From Protaetiibacter larvae (GTDB taxonomy: Bacteria > Actinomycetota > Actinomycetes > Actinomycetales > Microbacteriaceae), in NCBI RefSeq assembly GCF_008365275.1, contig NZ_CP043504.1:806001-870000 (forward strand): 64,000 nt of DNA, given 5' to 3'. The notes below the pieces were generated by a model, which saw only the letters and a list, made by a program, of their open reading frames with translations, did no database searches and was not told the DNA's origin. This document shows positions 9,001-16,083 of the stretch, piece by piece; positions within the stretch are counted from its first letter, which is position 1, and each line of letters opens with the position of its first letter. A program made the translations under genes and the position numbers.

Positions 9001-10909
9001 CCCGCCCGGGTTGGCCGAACGCGGGAGCGACGAGCACGCGATCCGAGGTGATCTCCTCGATGCGCCAGCTGGTCGCGCCGAGCGCGAACACGTCGCCCAC
9101 GCGCGACTCGTAGACCATCTCCTCGTCGAGCTCGCCGACTCGGCGGGCACCCTCCTCGCCGCCCACGATGAAGACGCCGAACATGCCGCGGTCGGGGATC
9201 GTGCCACCGCTCGTGACCGCGAGCCGTTGCGCTCCCGGGCGCCCGGTGATCGTGCCGGCCACGCGATCCCACACGATGCGGGGCCGCAGCTCGGCGAACT
9301 CGTCGGAGGGATACCGCCCGGCCAGCAGGTCGAGGGTCGCGTCGTACGCCGACCGCGGCAGCGTCGCGAACGGCGCCGAACGCCTGACGGTGTCGAACCA
9401 CTCCTCCACGTCGAGGCTGTCGAGGGCGACCGCCGCGACCGTCTGCTGGGCGAGGATGTCGAGCGGATTCTGCGGCACCGCGATCGCCTCGATGAGGCCC
9501 TCGCGCATCCGCTCGGTCACGATCGCGGTGTGCAGCAGGTCGGCGCGGTGCTTCGGGAACAGCACGCCCTTCGAGATCTCGCCCACCTGGTGACCGGCGC
9601 GCCCCACGCGCTGCAGGGCGCTCGCAACGGAGGGCGGCGACTCCACCTGGATGACGAGGTCGACCGCGCCCATGTCGATTCCGAGCTCGAGCGAGCTCGT
9701 CGCGACCACGCAGCGCAGGCGCCCCGACTTGAGGTCGTCCTCGATCTGGGCGCGCTGCTCCTTCGACACGCTCCCGTGGTGGGCGCGCGCGAGGATGGAT
9801 TCCGCGCCCGAGGTCTGGCCGGATTGGCCGATCATCTGGGCGGGGAATGCCCCCCTCTGAGGTGATAGAGGAGCGCCGCCGGAGGCGACGCGTCTCGAAA
9901 TCGCCGGTTCGAGTTCCGCATCCGGTGGCCTCGAGACGCGTTCGGCTTCGCCGAGCGCTCCTCGCCCACCTTCGGTCAGCGCCTCCCCATACAGTTCGTT
10001 CATCGACGCCGTCAGCCGCTCCGCGAGTCGTCGCGAGTTCGCGAACACGATCGTGGAGCGGTGCCGCAGCACCTCGTCGACGATCGCCCGGTCGACGTGC
10101 GGCCAGATGGAGCCGCCCGACGCCAGCGCCTTCTCGCCCCCCTCGAGCTCGGTAGCCGTCGCTTTCGCGCCGAGCTCCGTCATGTCCTCCACGGGCACCA
10201 CGACCCGGAGCTCGAAGGTCTTCTCAATGGGCGGCGCGACGATCTCGACGCGCTCGCGCCCGCCCAGGAACCGCGCCACCTCCTCGAGCGGCCGCACCGT
10301 CGCCGACAGTCCGATGCGTTGCGCGGGCTTCGGCAGCAGCGCGTCGAGCCGTTCGAGCGACACCGCGAGGTGCGCCCCCCGCTTGGTGGCGGCGACGGCG
10401 TGGATCTCGTCCACGATGACCGTCTCGACCCCGGCGAGGGTGTCGCGTGCGGCGCTCGTGAGCATGAGGAACAGCGACTCGGGGGTCGTGATGAGGATGT
10501 CGGGCGGCTCCCGCAGCAGCAGGCGGCGGTCGGATGCGGGGGTGTCGCCCGAGCGCACCCCCACCGTGATCGCGGGCGGGGTGAGCCCGAGGCGCTTCGC
10601 GGTCTGGGTGATGCCGACGAGCGGCGAACGCAGGTTGCGCTCCACATCCACCCCGAGCGCCTTGAGTGGCGAGATGTAGAGCACCCGCGTTCTCCGCCGC
10701 GGGTCGGCGGGCTCGGCCGTCAGCAGCCGGTCGAGCGACCACAGGAATGCGGAGAGCGTCTTGCCCGACCCCGTCGGCGCCACCACAAGCGCGTGCCGTC
10801 CCGAGGCGATCGCCTCCCACGCCCCCGCCTGGGCGGCGGTCGGCTGCGGGAAGGCCCCGTCGAACCACTCGCGCGTCGCAGGCGAGAACCTCTCGAGCGC
10901 GGCGTCCAT
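6080..10909 (-). CDS. lhr: ATP-dependent helicase Lhr (large, bacterial long form)
   Basis: A 1609-residue superfamily 2 DNA helicase of the Lhr family, 3'-5' translocases tied to DNA repair in actinobacteria. Visible are Walker A APTGSGKT at 44-51, the DEIH box at 167-170, the SAT motif in GLSATVRP, and the motif V/VI segment SSLELGIDMGAV with QRVGRAGHQ. A long C-terminal half of winged-helix and Lhr-specific domains follows. The frame is open farther upstream, but the ATG at 10909 gives the usual short head before FSPATREWF. The coding sequence carries four palindromic repeat insertions, all in frame, near residues 315-347, 985-1018, 1335-1361 and 1485-1516. The first interrupts the helicase core between the two RecA-like lobes. 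Confidence 0.93.
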   Translation of the reverse strand: MDAALERFSPATREWFDGAFPQPTAAQAGAWEAIASGRHALVVAPTGSGKTLSAFLWSLDRLLTAEPADPRRRTRVLYISPLKALGVDVERNLRSPLVGITQTAKRLGLTPPAITVGVRSGDTPASDRRLLLREPPDILITTPESLFLMLTSAARDTLAGVETVIVDEIHAVAATKRGAHLAVSLERLDALLPKPAQRIGLSATVRPLEEVARFLGGRERVEIVAPPIEKTFELRVVVPVEDMTELGAKATATELEGGEKALASGGSIWPHVDRAIVDEVLRHRSTIVFANSRRLAERLTASMNELYGEALTEGGRGALGEAERVSRPPDAELEPAISRRVASGGAPLSPQRGAFPAQMIGQSGQTSGAESILARAHHGSVSKEQRAQIEDDLKSGRLRCVVATSSLELGIDMGAVDLVIQVESPPSVASALQRVGRAGHQVGEISKGVLFPKHRADLLHTAIVTERMREGLIEAIAVPQNPLDILAQQTVAAVALDSLDVEEWFDTVRRSAPFATLPRSAYDATLDLLAGRYPSDEFAELRPRIVWDRVAGTITGRPGAQRLAVTSGGTIPDRGMFGVFIVGGEEGARRVGELDEEMVYESRVGDVFALGATSWRIEEITSDRVLVAPAFGQPGRVPFWKGDGLGRPAELGRAIGAFQAELASGTASTERLESSGLDERAARNLLAFVAEQKAATGVVPSDRTLLVERFRDELGDWRLVLHSPYGMPVHAPWALAVAARIRERLGVDGSAMAGDDGIVVRLPETDADPPGAELFAFEPDELEQLVTDEVGGSALFAARFRESAARALLLPRRNPGRRSPLWQQRQRSAQLLEVARKYPSFPIILETVREVLQDVYDLPALRELATELSTRRVRLVEVETDAPSPFARTLLFGYVAAFLYEGDSPLAERRAAALSLDPALLAELLGRAELRELLDPAVIAQTEAELQRLVPERHARDAEGIVDLLRVLGPLSVEEVGERYTPRTEVVEERPAQPDASRDHTIEGTGFETRRLAGGAPQPAELLTELARANRVLRVQLAGVERWAVVEDAARLRDALGVPLPIGVPSAFLEPVADPVGDLVSRYSRTHGPFTAADAASRLGLGVAVVTDALRRLAADRRAVEGEFRPGATGLEWVDPEVLRRLRARSLAALRAEVEPVPQAALGRFLPDWQHVGSSHRSGIDGLVSVIDQLAGLPLPASSWESLVLPSRVRDYSPGMLDELMGAGEVIWAGRGELPGGDGWVSLHLADAAPLTLPAPLAIEPSPLHERVLAALAGGGGYFFRQLAAAAEPDADPVSDTELADALWELVWAGRVTGDTFTALRARLGATPRVRTQRAVRGSRRASALAARRRPDMAFAPSSGAPTVAGRWSLLPHPDAAPTARATALAEQLLERYGVVTRGAVQAEGVEGGFALVYKVLSSLEETGRVRRGYFVDELGAAQFATPATVDRLRAFHSDRDEKTPPVAVTLGATDPANPYGAALGWPAPGDLDTPADRAAGAGLATPADRVAGAARVSRSHRPGRKAGALVVLVDGELALYVEKGGKTVLGFLEPDAEQAADAAAASLVATVRGAGARLRIERIDGVFAVGTPLGEALIRAGFVPTPQGLRLR
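6361..6453. repeat. palindromic element inside lhr (GTGATCTCGATAC type)
   Basis: Inverted 13-bp arms GTGATCTCGATAC and GTATCGAGATCAC enclose repeats with CGCTACTCGATCAGCGGG, the same core as the intergenic elements at 25801 and 45305. It is translated within Lhr, about residues 1485-1516, giving an Ala/Asp/Arg-rich insert (TPADRAAGAG then TPADRVAGAA). Confidence 0.75.
6826..6905. repeat. GAAGGCC-type repeat inside lhr, copy 1
   Basis: About 80 bp containing the hairpin GAAGGCCATATCCGGCCTTC followed by a GCGCC...CGTCTCGAG...CGGACC tail. A clearly related copy lies between fusA and tuf at 48671-48751. Here it encodes an Arg/Ala-rich stretch of Lhr, about residues 1335-1361. Confidence 0.7.
7854..7954. 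repeat. GAGGAGCGC palindrome inside lhr, copy 1
   Basis: Outer arms GGTTGAGGAGCGC and GCGCTCCTCGACC, inner arms GACGCGTCTCGA and CTCGAGACGCGT. The element is about 100 bp and closely matches the one at 9868-9963. It is translated in frame as Lhr residues of about 985-1018. Confidence 0.85.
9868..9963. repeat. GAGGAGCGC palindrome inside lhr, copy 2
   Basis: The same arms as the copy at 7854 (GAGGAGCGC...GCGCTCCTC, with inner GACGCGTCTCGA and CTCGAGACGCGT). It is translated as an insert between the two helicase lobes, about residues 315-347, immediately before the segment leading to HHGSVSKEQR. Confidence 0.85.
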
Positions 10910-11042
10910 CCCCCCATCTTCGTCCCCACCCCCGACCTGCGCCCCGAGCGCCGTCATCCCCGAGAGGTACCCGGCCCCGCGCAGACACCCCGGGCGAGGG
11001 CCGTGCGGCACCCGCGCGGTTTCGTCGCGTCGAGACGAACCC

Positions 11043-11192
11043 CACGACAGCAACGCCGAGCTCGCCGAGCGCTTCGTGCTCTCGGAGGCGACCGTGAAGG
11101 CGCACGTCGCCCGCGTGCTCGGCGAGCTCGGCCTCCGCGACCGCGTGCAGGCGGCCGTGCTGGCCTACGAAACGGGGGTCGTGGGCCGCTGA
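11043..11192 (+). pseudogene. remnant of a LuxR-family response regulator (HTH end only)
   Basis: Forty-nine codons ending in TGA read as the second half of a LuxR-type DNA-binding domain: SNAELAERFVLSEATVKAHV (scaffold and recognition helices) and RVLGELGLRDRVQAAVLAYE, then a normal short tail. No receiver domain, linker or start codon precedes it; upstream the frame runs into unrelated sequence before lhr. The C-terminal part of a NarL/FixJ response regulator appears to have been left after a deletion. No partner kinase is nearby. Confidence 0.7.
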
Positions 11193-11202
11193 CCGCGCCT
11201 CC

Positions 11203-11208
11203 TACGAT
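11203..11208 (+). promoter_or_regulatory. leaderless -10 element of the 11215 gene
   Basis: TACGAT is six bases before the ATG at 11215, immediately after the stop of the LuxR remnant. Confidence 0.6.
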
Positions 11209-11214
11209 GGCCGC

Positions 11215-11835
11215 ATGACGGGGGCGTTCGAGGCGGCGGGATGGCGGGACGACCCCGCCGATCCCGCCCGGCAGCGCTGGTGGGACGGCTTCGACTGGAC
11301 CGAGCACACGCGCCTCGCCCCCATCGTCGACAACCCCGCCGGGCGGCGGCCGATCGGGCGGGAGCCGATCGTGTTCGCGCGCCGCGACCGCACCGCCGTG
11401 CTCGGCTGGATCGGCTGGTCGCCGCTCTGGATCGGCGCCGCGCCGTACCTGCTGTGGCTCATCTCGGCCAACGTGCAGGCGCGCCCGCAGGCGGCCGGCT
11501 GGATCCCGGTGACCTTCCTGCTCGGCTGGGCGGCGCTCCTGCTGCTGGCCCACCGCGACCGCCGGGAGCTGCAGGCGCTCGGCTGGATCGGCACCCCGAA
11601 CCCGCGGTGGGCGCTGCTCGGTTCGCTGCCCTACCTGATCGCCCGGCGGCGGGCCCTGCACCGCGATGACGGCGACGCGGAGGGCACCGACACCTCGCTC
11701 TTCGCGACCACCGCGGTCGTGCTCGCGATCGCGGGGGCGGCGCTCGTGCTGTGGATGGGTCCGCAGCTCATCGGCATGGCGATCGAGGTGGTCGGCGACC
11801 AGTTCCGTCAGCGCACGATCACGCCTGGGCCCTGA
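11215..11835 (+). CDS. DUF2510-containing membrane protein
   Basis: A 206-residue protein. The N-terminus carries the DUF2510 tryptophan motif (GWRDDPADPARQRWWDGFDW), followed by a basic stretch and four hydrophobic segments: about 60-82, 93-115, a weaker one near 120-140, and 160-185. DUF2510 proteins are widespread in actinobacteria and of unknown function. Its last 17 bases overlap the end of the convergent esterase gene. The start is supported by the leaderless -10 TACGAT. Confidence 0.8.
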   Translation: MTGAFEAAGWRDDPADPARQRWWDGFDWTEHTRLAPIVDNPAGRRPIGREPIVFARRDRTAVLGWIGWSPLWIGAAPYLLWLISANVQARPQAAGWIPVTFLLGWAALLLLAHRDRRELQALGWIGTPNPRWALLGSLPYLIARRRALHRDDGDAEGTDTSLFATTAVVLAIAGAALVLWMGPQLIGMAIEVVGDQFRQRTITPGP

Positions 11836-12457
11836 GGAACGCGTCCACGTCGCGCAGCATCTCGTCCGACACCGTATGACCGACCCCCGGGTAGACGGCG
11901 CTCGTGAGGGTGGTGTGGAAGGGCAGCCAGGCATCCGAACGCTGGACGAGTGCCGGGGTGAACAGCGGATCGCCGCCGCCGCGCCCCCAGAAGGCAGGCG
12001 GTCGCTCGGCGGCGAGCCGTGCGTCCCCCGGCTGCTCGCCGCGGATCAGGAAGCCGGCCATGCTCACCGCGAAGGAGACGACCCCGCCGCCCCGCCGCAG
12101 CAGGTGGGTTGCGAGGGCGCCCCCCTGCGAGAAGCCGAGCGCCCCGACCCGCGGCGGCACCCACGGCAGGGCGGCCAGCCACTCGAGCACGGCATCCGTC
12201 GCCGGATCGACGGTCGCGGGATCCGGGTCGCCCGGGCGCGTGGGATCGCCGTCGAACCAGGCGAAGCCGACGTTCCAGGCCCGCGGTGCGCGCAGCGAGG
12301 CGTACACGAAGCCGCTCGGCAGGTAGGGGAACAGGGCGGCCAGGTCGCGCTCATGCGAGCCGCGCCCGTGCAGCACGATCACGAGCGGGCGCTCGCGCCG
12401 CGCATCCGCCTCCGCGCTCCACACCACCAGCTCAGGGTCGATCGACAACTCCGTCAC
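11819..12457 (-). CDS. alpha/beta hydrolase, phospholipase/carboxylesterase type
   Basis: A 212-residue cytoplasmic esterase of the carboxylesterase/thioesterase 2 family. Motifs are LHGRGSHERD near residue 28 (oxyanion hole), the nucleophile elbow GFSQGG, Asp in GRGGGDPLF and His in YPGVGHTVS, so the Ser-Asp-His triad is complete. Natural substrates are unknown; the family hydrolyses short-chain esters and lysophospholipids. The frame is open much farther upstream, through a 100-bp palindrome, but the GTG at 12457 is chosen because homologues start about here and CACGAT lies six bases before it. Confidence 0.85.
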   Translation of the reverse strand: MTELSIDPELVVWSAEADARRERPLVIVLHGRGSHERDLAALFPYLPSGFVYASLRAPRAWNVGFAWFDGDPTRPGDPDPATVDPATDAVLEWLAALPWVPPRVGALGFSQGGALATHLLRRGGGVVSFAVSMAGFLIRGEQPGDARLAAERPPAFWGRGGGDPLFTPALVQRSDAWLPFHTTLTSAVYPGVGHTVSDEMLRDVDAFLRAQA

Positions 12458-12463
12458 GCATCC

Positions 12464-12469
12464 ATCGTG
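12464..12469 (-). promoter_or_regulatory. leaderless -10 element of the esterase gene
   Basis: CACGAT on the minus strand, six bases before the GTG at 12457. Confidence 0.5.
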
Positions 12470-12496
12470 CACCCGCTGCGCCCCTCCCTTCCCCCT

Positions 12497-12596
12497 CTCC
12501 CACCCCAGAAATGCAGGAGACTCCGCGGCTGCGGCCTGTTGCTGCGGGAATCCGCGGGCGGCAGCCTCCGTTTCTCCTGCATTTCTGGGGTGGGAG
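12497..12596. repeat. 100-bp inverted repeat
   Basis: Perfect 24-bp arms (outer part CTCCCACCCCAGAAATGCAG, inverted at the right end) enclose a GC-rich centre that itself pairs partly (GGCTGC with GCAGCC). It lies in the divergent gap between the esterase and NUDIX promoters. No second copy is seen in this window. Confidence 0.85.
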
Positions 12597-12629
12597 GGAC
12601 GGATGCGGTGAGCCGCCGGCGCGGTGCGC

Positions 12630-12635
12630 CACAAT
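12630..12635 (+). promoter_or_regulatory. leaderless -10 element of the NUDIX gene
   Basis: CACAAT is six bases before the ATG at 12642. Confidence 0.5.
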
Positions 12636-12641
12636 GAAGCC

Positions 12642-13205
12642 ATGAGCACCGTGGGCGCCGGCATCCCCGAACCTCCGCGCGACGAGCCGAACTCCGCGTG
12701 GCTCAGCGACGACGAGCTGGAGTGGGTGCGCGGCCGCATCCCCCTGCTGTACGTCGAGGCGGTGCCGGTACGGGTCGACGGGCTCGGCGTCGTCAGCCAG
12801 GTGGGCGTGCTGCTGCGCGCGAACGCCGCCGGCGAGATCACCCGAACGCTCGTCTCCGGGCGCGTGATGTACGGCGAGACGATCCGGGATGCGCTGTTCC
12901 GCCACCTCGAGAAGGACCTCGGGCCGATGGCGTTCCCGCAACTGCCGACGAGTCCCGTGCCGTTCCATGTGGCGGAGTACTTCCCCATCCCGGGGCTCTC
13001 CGCCTACGTCGACGACCGCCAGCACGCGGTGTCGCTCGCCTTCGTGGTGCCCGTGACGGGCACCTGCGAGCCGCGCCAGGACGCCCTGGAGCTCACCTGG
13101 GTGACGCCGGGCGAGGCGTCGTCGGCGAGCTTCCACGACGAGCTCGAGGGCGGCCGCGGCACCCTGCTGCGTGCCGCGCTCGCCTCGGTCGGCGTGCTGG
13201 GCTGA
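12642..13205 (+). CDS. DUF4916/NUDIX-like hydrolase
   Basis: A 187-residue protein of the DUF4916 group of NUDIX-fold proteins. The core shows LLYVEAVPVRVD, QVGVLLRANAAGEITRTLVSG, then GETIRDALFRHLEKDLG in place of the classic GX5EX7REUXEEXGU box. The canonical glutamates are mostly replaced, with only the last (HLEKDLG) being box-like, so catalysis by the standard mechanism is doubtful. A C-terminal strand-helix region with LELTWVTPGEA completes the fold. The substrate is unknown. The gene is leaderless and is followed by a 60-bp palindrome shared with the convergent helicase. Confidence 0.8.
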   Translation: MSTVGAGIPEPPRDEPNSAWLSDDELEWVRGRIPLLYVEAVPVRVDGLGVVSQVGVLLRANAAGEITRTLVSGRVMYGETIRDALFRHLEKDLGPMAFPQLPTSPVPFHVAEYFPIPGLSAYVDDRQHAVSLAFVVPVTGTCEPRQDALELTWVTPGEASSASFHDELEGGRGTLLRAALASVGVLG

Positions 13206-13230
13206 CCGGCCCGGGTCAAGGCCCGACGCA

Positions 13231-13290
13231 TGGCGCGGTTTCGGCTGGATGGCGCGGTTGTGCCGGTGCCATCCAGCCGAAACCGCGCCA
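13231..13290. repeat. 60-bp palindromic repeat, copy 2
   Basis: The same length and arms as copy 1 at 3703 (outer TGGCGCGGTTTCGGCTGGAT and its complement), with a different centre (GCGCGGTTGTGCCGGT). Again it lies between convergent genes, NUDIX and DEAD-box helicase. Confidence 0.85.
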
Positions 13291-13329
13291 TCCCGGAGTG
13301 CGCGGCGCGCGTCCCGAGTATCTCGATGC

Positions 13330-14853
13330 TCAGCCGGCGGGGCGGTTGACCCGGCGCCCGCCGGTGCGGGGGTTGCCCGTGGTGGGGGTGCTCGTCGTGT
13401 AGCGCGTGGGCTGCGCGGAGCGGCCGGATCCCGACTGCCCGCCGCGCGCCGACTGCCCGGAACGTGTGGACTGCCCGCCGCGGGTCGCCGCCGAGCTGCC
13501 GGCGGACTGGCCGCCCCGCGCCGGGCGCCCCGAGCGGTCGGCGCGCGGGCGCTCGCCCTGACGCTGCTGGCCGCCGGCGCGATCCTCGCGGGCCGCACGC
13601 TTGCGCTGCGCGTTGGCGCCCTGGCTGCGTCCGCCGCCCTGCTGCTGCACGGTCGCACGCGGCTCGGGCTTCACGTAGGCGGCGACCTCGCCGACGAGGC
13701 TCGTGACGGCCGCGGCATCCGCGGTCACCTTCTGCGGCGTCGCGACGATGCCGGCCTTGCGCATGAGCTGCGCCACGTCCTTCTCCTGCGCGGGCAGCAC
13801 GACCGTGACGACGTCGCCCTCCGACCCGGCACGGGCGGTGCGGCCCGAGCGGTGCAGGTAGGCCTTGTGCTCCATGGGCGGGTCGACGTGCACGACGAGC
13901 TCCACGTCGTCCACGTGCACGCCGCGCGCGGCGACATCGGTGGCGACGAGCACGCGCACCGAGCCGTCGGCGAAGGCCGCCAGGTTGCGGTCGCGCTGCG
14001 GCTGCGAGAGGTTGCCGTGCAGGTCGACGGCCGGGATGCCCGACGCGGTGAGCTGCTGGGCGAGCTTCTTGGCGTGGTGCTTGGTGCGCATGAACAGGAT
14101 GCGGCGGCCGCGCCCCGAGGCGAGCGCCTGCACGAGCTGCTTCTTGGTCTCCACGTCGGCGGTGCCGAACACGTGGTGGGTCATCTTGACCGGCGGCTGG
14201 TCGATCTCGTTGACCGAGTGCATGACCGGGTTCTCGAGGAAGCGGTTGACGAGCTTGTCGACCCCGTTGTCGAGGGTCGCCGAGAACAGCATCCGCTGGC
14301 CGCCGGCCGGGGTGGCCGCGAGGATGCGGGTGACGCCGGGCAGGAAGCCCAGGTCGGCCATGTGGTCGGCCTCGTCGATGACGGTGATCTCGATCGCGTC
14401 GAGGCGCACGAGCCGCTGGCCCATGAGGTCCTCGAGGCGTCCGGGGCAGGCGACGACGATGTCGACGCCGGCCTTGAGCGCCGCGACCTGACGGTTCTGC
14501 GAGACGCCGCCGTAGATGGTGGTGACGGTGAGGCCGTAGGCGTCGGCGAGGGGTTCGACGGTCGCCGCGATCTGGGTGGCGAGCTCGCGGGTGGGGGCGA
14601 GGATGAGCGCGAGCGGCAGGCCCGAGCGGCGTCCGCCGCCGGCGAGCTGCGTGCCGAGGCGCGCCACGAGCGGCAGCGCGAAGGCGATGGTCTTGCCCGA
14701 GCCGGTGCGGCCGCGGCCGAGCACGTCGCGCCCGGCGAGCGTGTCGGGCAGCGTGTCGACCTGGATCGGGAACGCCTCGGTCTTGCCGTCGGCGGCGAGC
14801 ACGGCGACGAGGGGGGCGGGCACGCCGAGCGCGCCGAAGGTGGGGGAGGTCAT
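13330..14853 (-). CDS. DEAD-box RNA helicase
   Basis: A 507-residue superfamily 2 RNA helicase. Visible are motif I GRGRTGSGKT, motif Ib PGRLEDLMGQ, motif II as VIDEADHMAD, motif III FSATLDNG, motif V VLVATDVAARGVHVDDV and motif VI HRSGRTARAG. The last 90 residues are a low-complexity Arg/Gly/Ser/Gln-rich tail (repeats of the RGGQS type), typical of RNA-binding extensions on cold-shock or ribosome-assembly helicases. The ATG at 14853 is preferred over an upstream one at 14892 because the family begins MTSPTFGALGVP here and AAAGAAA gives a modest ribosome site. Confidence 0.9.
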   Translation of the reverse strand: MTSPTFGALGVPAPLVAVLAADGKTEAFPIQVDTLPDTLAGRDVLGRGRTGSGKTIAFALPLVARLGTQLAGGGRRSGLPLALILAPTRELATQIAATVEPLADAYGLTVTTIYGGVSQNRQVAALKAGVDIVVACPGRLEDLMGQRLVRLDAIEITVIDEADHMADLGFLPGVTRILAATPAGGQRMLFSATLDNGVDKLVNRFLENPVMHSVNEIDQPPVKMTHHVFGTADVETKKQLVQALASGRGRRILFMRTKHHAKKLAQQLTASGIPAVDLHGNLSQPQRDRNLAAFADGSVRVLVATDVAARGVHVDDVELVVHVDPPMEHKAYLHRSGRTARAGSEGDVVTVVLPAQEKDVAQLMRKAGIVATPQKVTADAAAVTSLVGEVAAYVKPEPRATVQQQGGGRSQGANAQRKRAAREDRAGGQQRQGERPRADRSGRPARGGQSAGSSAATRGGQSTRSGQSARGGQSGSGRSAQPTRYTTSTPTTGNPRTGGRRVNRPAG

Positions 14854-15088
14854 GGGTGTTTCTTTCGGGTGGTCGCGCGCGCAGCTGCACACGCGGAAGG
14901 GCGAGCGTGCCGGTCGGCACGTCGGTTCGCCGTGAAGGAATGTCAGCGCCGGATCCGGTGACGGTTCGGGCTACGAGGGAAGCGTTCGACGACGCGGGCG
15001 CGCAGTTGCGCCGCGTCCAGGCTAGCGGGTTTCCCCGCATGACGCGGTTTCTCGGGGCGGATGCTCAGCCGCGGTTACCCTCGAGGGC

Positions 15089-15556
15089 ATGTCCGATGCG
15101 CGTACGCAGAGCAGCTACCAGGTTCGTTTCGAGTGGGGCGCCGAGGGCGCGCTCGCGGTGGAGCCGGGCGTGCACGCGATCGTCTGGGTCGACGAGCTCG
15201 GCACCGAGGAGCTCCCGCCGGTGTCGGCGGAGCTCGTGACGGGCGCTCTGCACAACGCTGCAGCGTTGGGCCGGTGGTCGCTCGAGCGGCAGGCGGAGCT
15301 CGGCGGGCGGTTCGTGGTCGCGGTGGTCGCGGCGGGCGCCCGGCAGCCGGACGGCTCGCTGCGGTTCGCGGTCGAGGATCTGCTGGCGGCCGGGGCCGTC
15401 ATCGACGCGATCGCCGAGCTCGGCATCGATCACCAGTCACCCGAGGCGGCGGCTGCGGCATCCGCCTACACGGGCCTGCGCAATGCGACCCGGCATCTCG
15501 TGTCGGCGTCGGTCTCGGCCCGCGAGCTGCGTGAGGCTACCGCCGCGTCCAGGTGA
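15089..15556 (+). CDS. conserved hypothetical protein, possibly ComB-like
   Basis: A 155-residue soluble protein. The fold suggested by alternating strands and helices (FEWGAEGALAVEPGVHAIVWVDEL near the start; GGRFVVAVVAAGAR; ASAYTGLRNATRHL near the end) recalls the 2-phosphosulfolactate phosphatase (ComB) superfamily, and such short proteins are sometimes so annotated in Microbacteriaceae. The ComB motif D-x2-RATTT is absent (WVDELGTEELPP instead), so no enzymatic role can be assigned. TACCCT lies seven bases before the ATG, near the leaderless spacing. Its end overlaps the convergent sprT-like gene by 20 bp. Confidence 0.6.
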   Translation: MSDARTQSSYQVRFEWGAEGALAVEPGVHAIVWVDELGTEELPPVSAELVTGALHNAAALGRWSLERQAELGGRFVVAVVAAGARQPDGSLRFAVEDLLAAGAVIDAIAELGIDHQSPEAAAAASAYTGLRNATRHLVSASVSARELREATAASR

Positions 15557-15983
15557 TCCGCAGCTCCGGGTCGAATCGCCGCGAGCACACCCCGCACGAG
15601 GTGGGCCGGGTGGGGCGCCGGTAGCGGTAGCTGACGTGCCCGTTCGGGCAGTGCCCGACCCAGGGTGCGAGCTCGTTCGGCACCGGCCCGTCGTGCGTGC
15701 GGCCGCCTTCGTAGCCGAGCTCGTCGGCGACCGACTTCCAGCGCGGTCCGTGGCCGGCTCTCGGCCCCGCGATGGCGTGCGCCACCTCGTGCAGCAGCAC
15801 CTGGTGGATCTCGTCGTCGTCGGAGCGCTGGGCGATGTACCGCGACACCGAGATGCGTTTCGCGGTGAAGTTGCACAGCCCCGCCCGGGTCTTCGCGTTG
15901 TCGAAGGCGAAGCTCCAGGAGTCGTCGAGGTGCAGGCGGATGAGGGCATCGGCCCAGGTGCGCACGCGGGGGAGCTCGGCCAT
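15537..15983 (-). CDS. SprT-like zinc metallopeptidase domain protein
   Basis: A 148-residue SprT-like protein. The zinc-metallopeptidase motif HEVAH (in VLLHEVAHAIAG) is followed by a HG-GPRWKSVADELGY helix carrying the third ligand. The C-terminus has a zinc-ribbon pattern, C-x(4)-H in GHCPNGHVSYRY and C-x2-C in SCGVCSRRF. Eukaryotic SPRTN relatives cleave DNA-protein crosslinks; the role of bacterial SprT is poorly defined. The ATG overlaps the stop of a 19-codon upstream reading frame (TGATG), suggesting translational coupling. It also overlaps the convergent gene at its 3' end. Confidence 0.85.
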   Translation of the reverse strand: MAELPRVRTWADALIRLHLDDSWSFAFDNAKTRAGLCNFTAKRISVSRYIAQRSDDDEIHQVLLHEVAHAIAGPRAGHGPRWKSVADELGYEGGRTHDGPVPNELAPWVGHCPNGHVSYRYRRPTRPTSCGVCSRRFDPELRITWTRR

Positions 15984-16042
15984 CAGCCCCGCCGCAGGGG
16001 CTCGAGTCGCACCCGGAGGATGCGGCGGGCGGTCGAGGGCAT
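15983..16042 (-). CDS. possible 19-residue leader peptide coupled to the sprT-like gene
   Basis: A short frame, ATG at 16042 to TGA at 15983-15985, encodes MPSTARRILRVRLEPLRRG, basic and arginine-rich. A TGGAAT hexamer sits six bases before the ATG, the leaderless spacing seen across this window, and the TGA overlaps the ATG of the sprT-like gene as TGATG. The arrangement suggests that ribosomes load on this leader and reinitiate on sprT. Against it, the frame is too short to test for coding bias, and an alternative start for sprT itself is possible. Confidence 0.35.
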   Translation of the reverse strand: MPSTARRILRVRLEPLRRG

Positions 16043-16083
16043 GTCCCCATTCCAGCACCGACCCCCGCGATCGGCTCGAGCGC

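Noticed and set aside
6551-9865. A 1104-codon open frame on the plus strand opposite lhr
   Set aside because: The translation is low-complexity Arg/Glu/His/Gln with no family signature, while lhr motifs are clear on the other strand.
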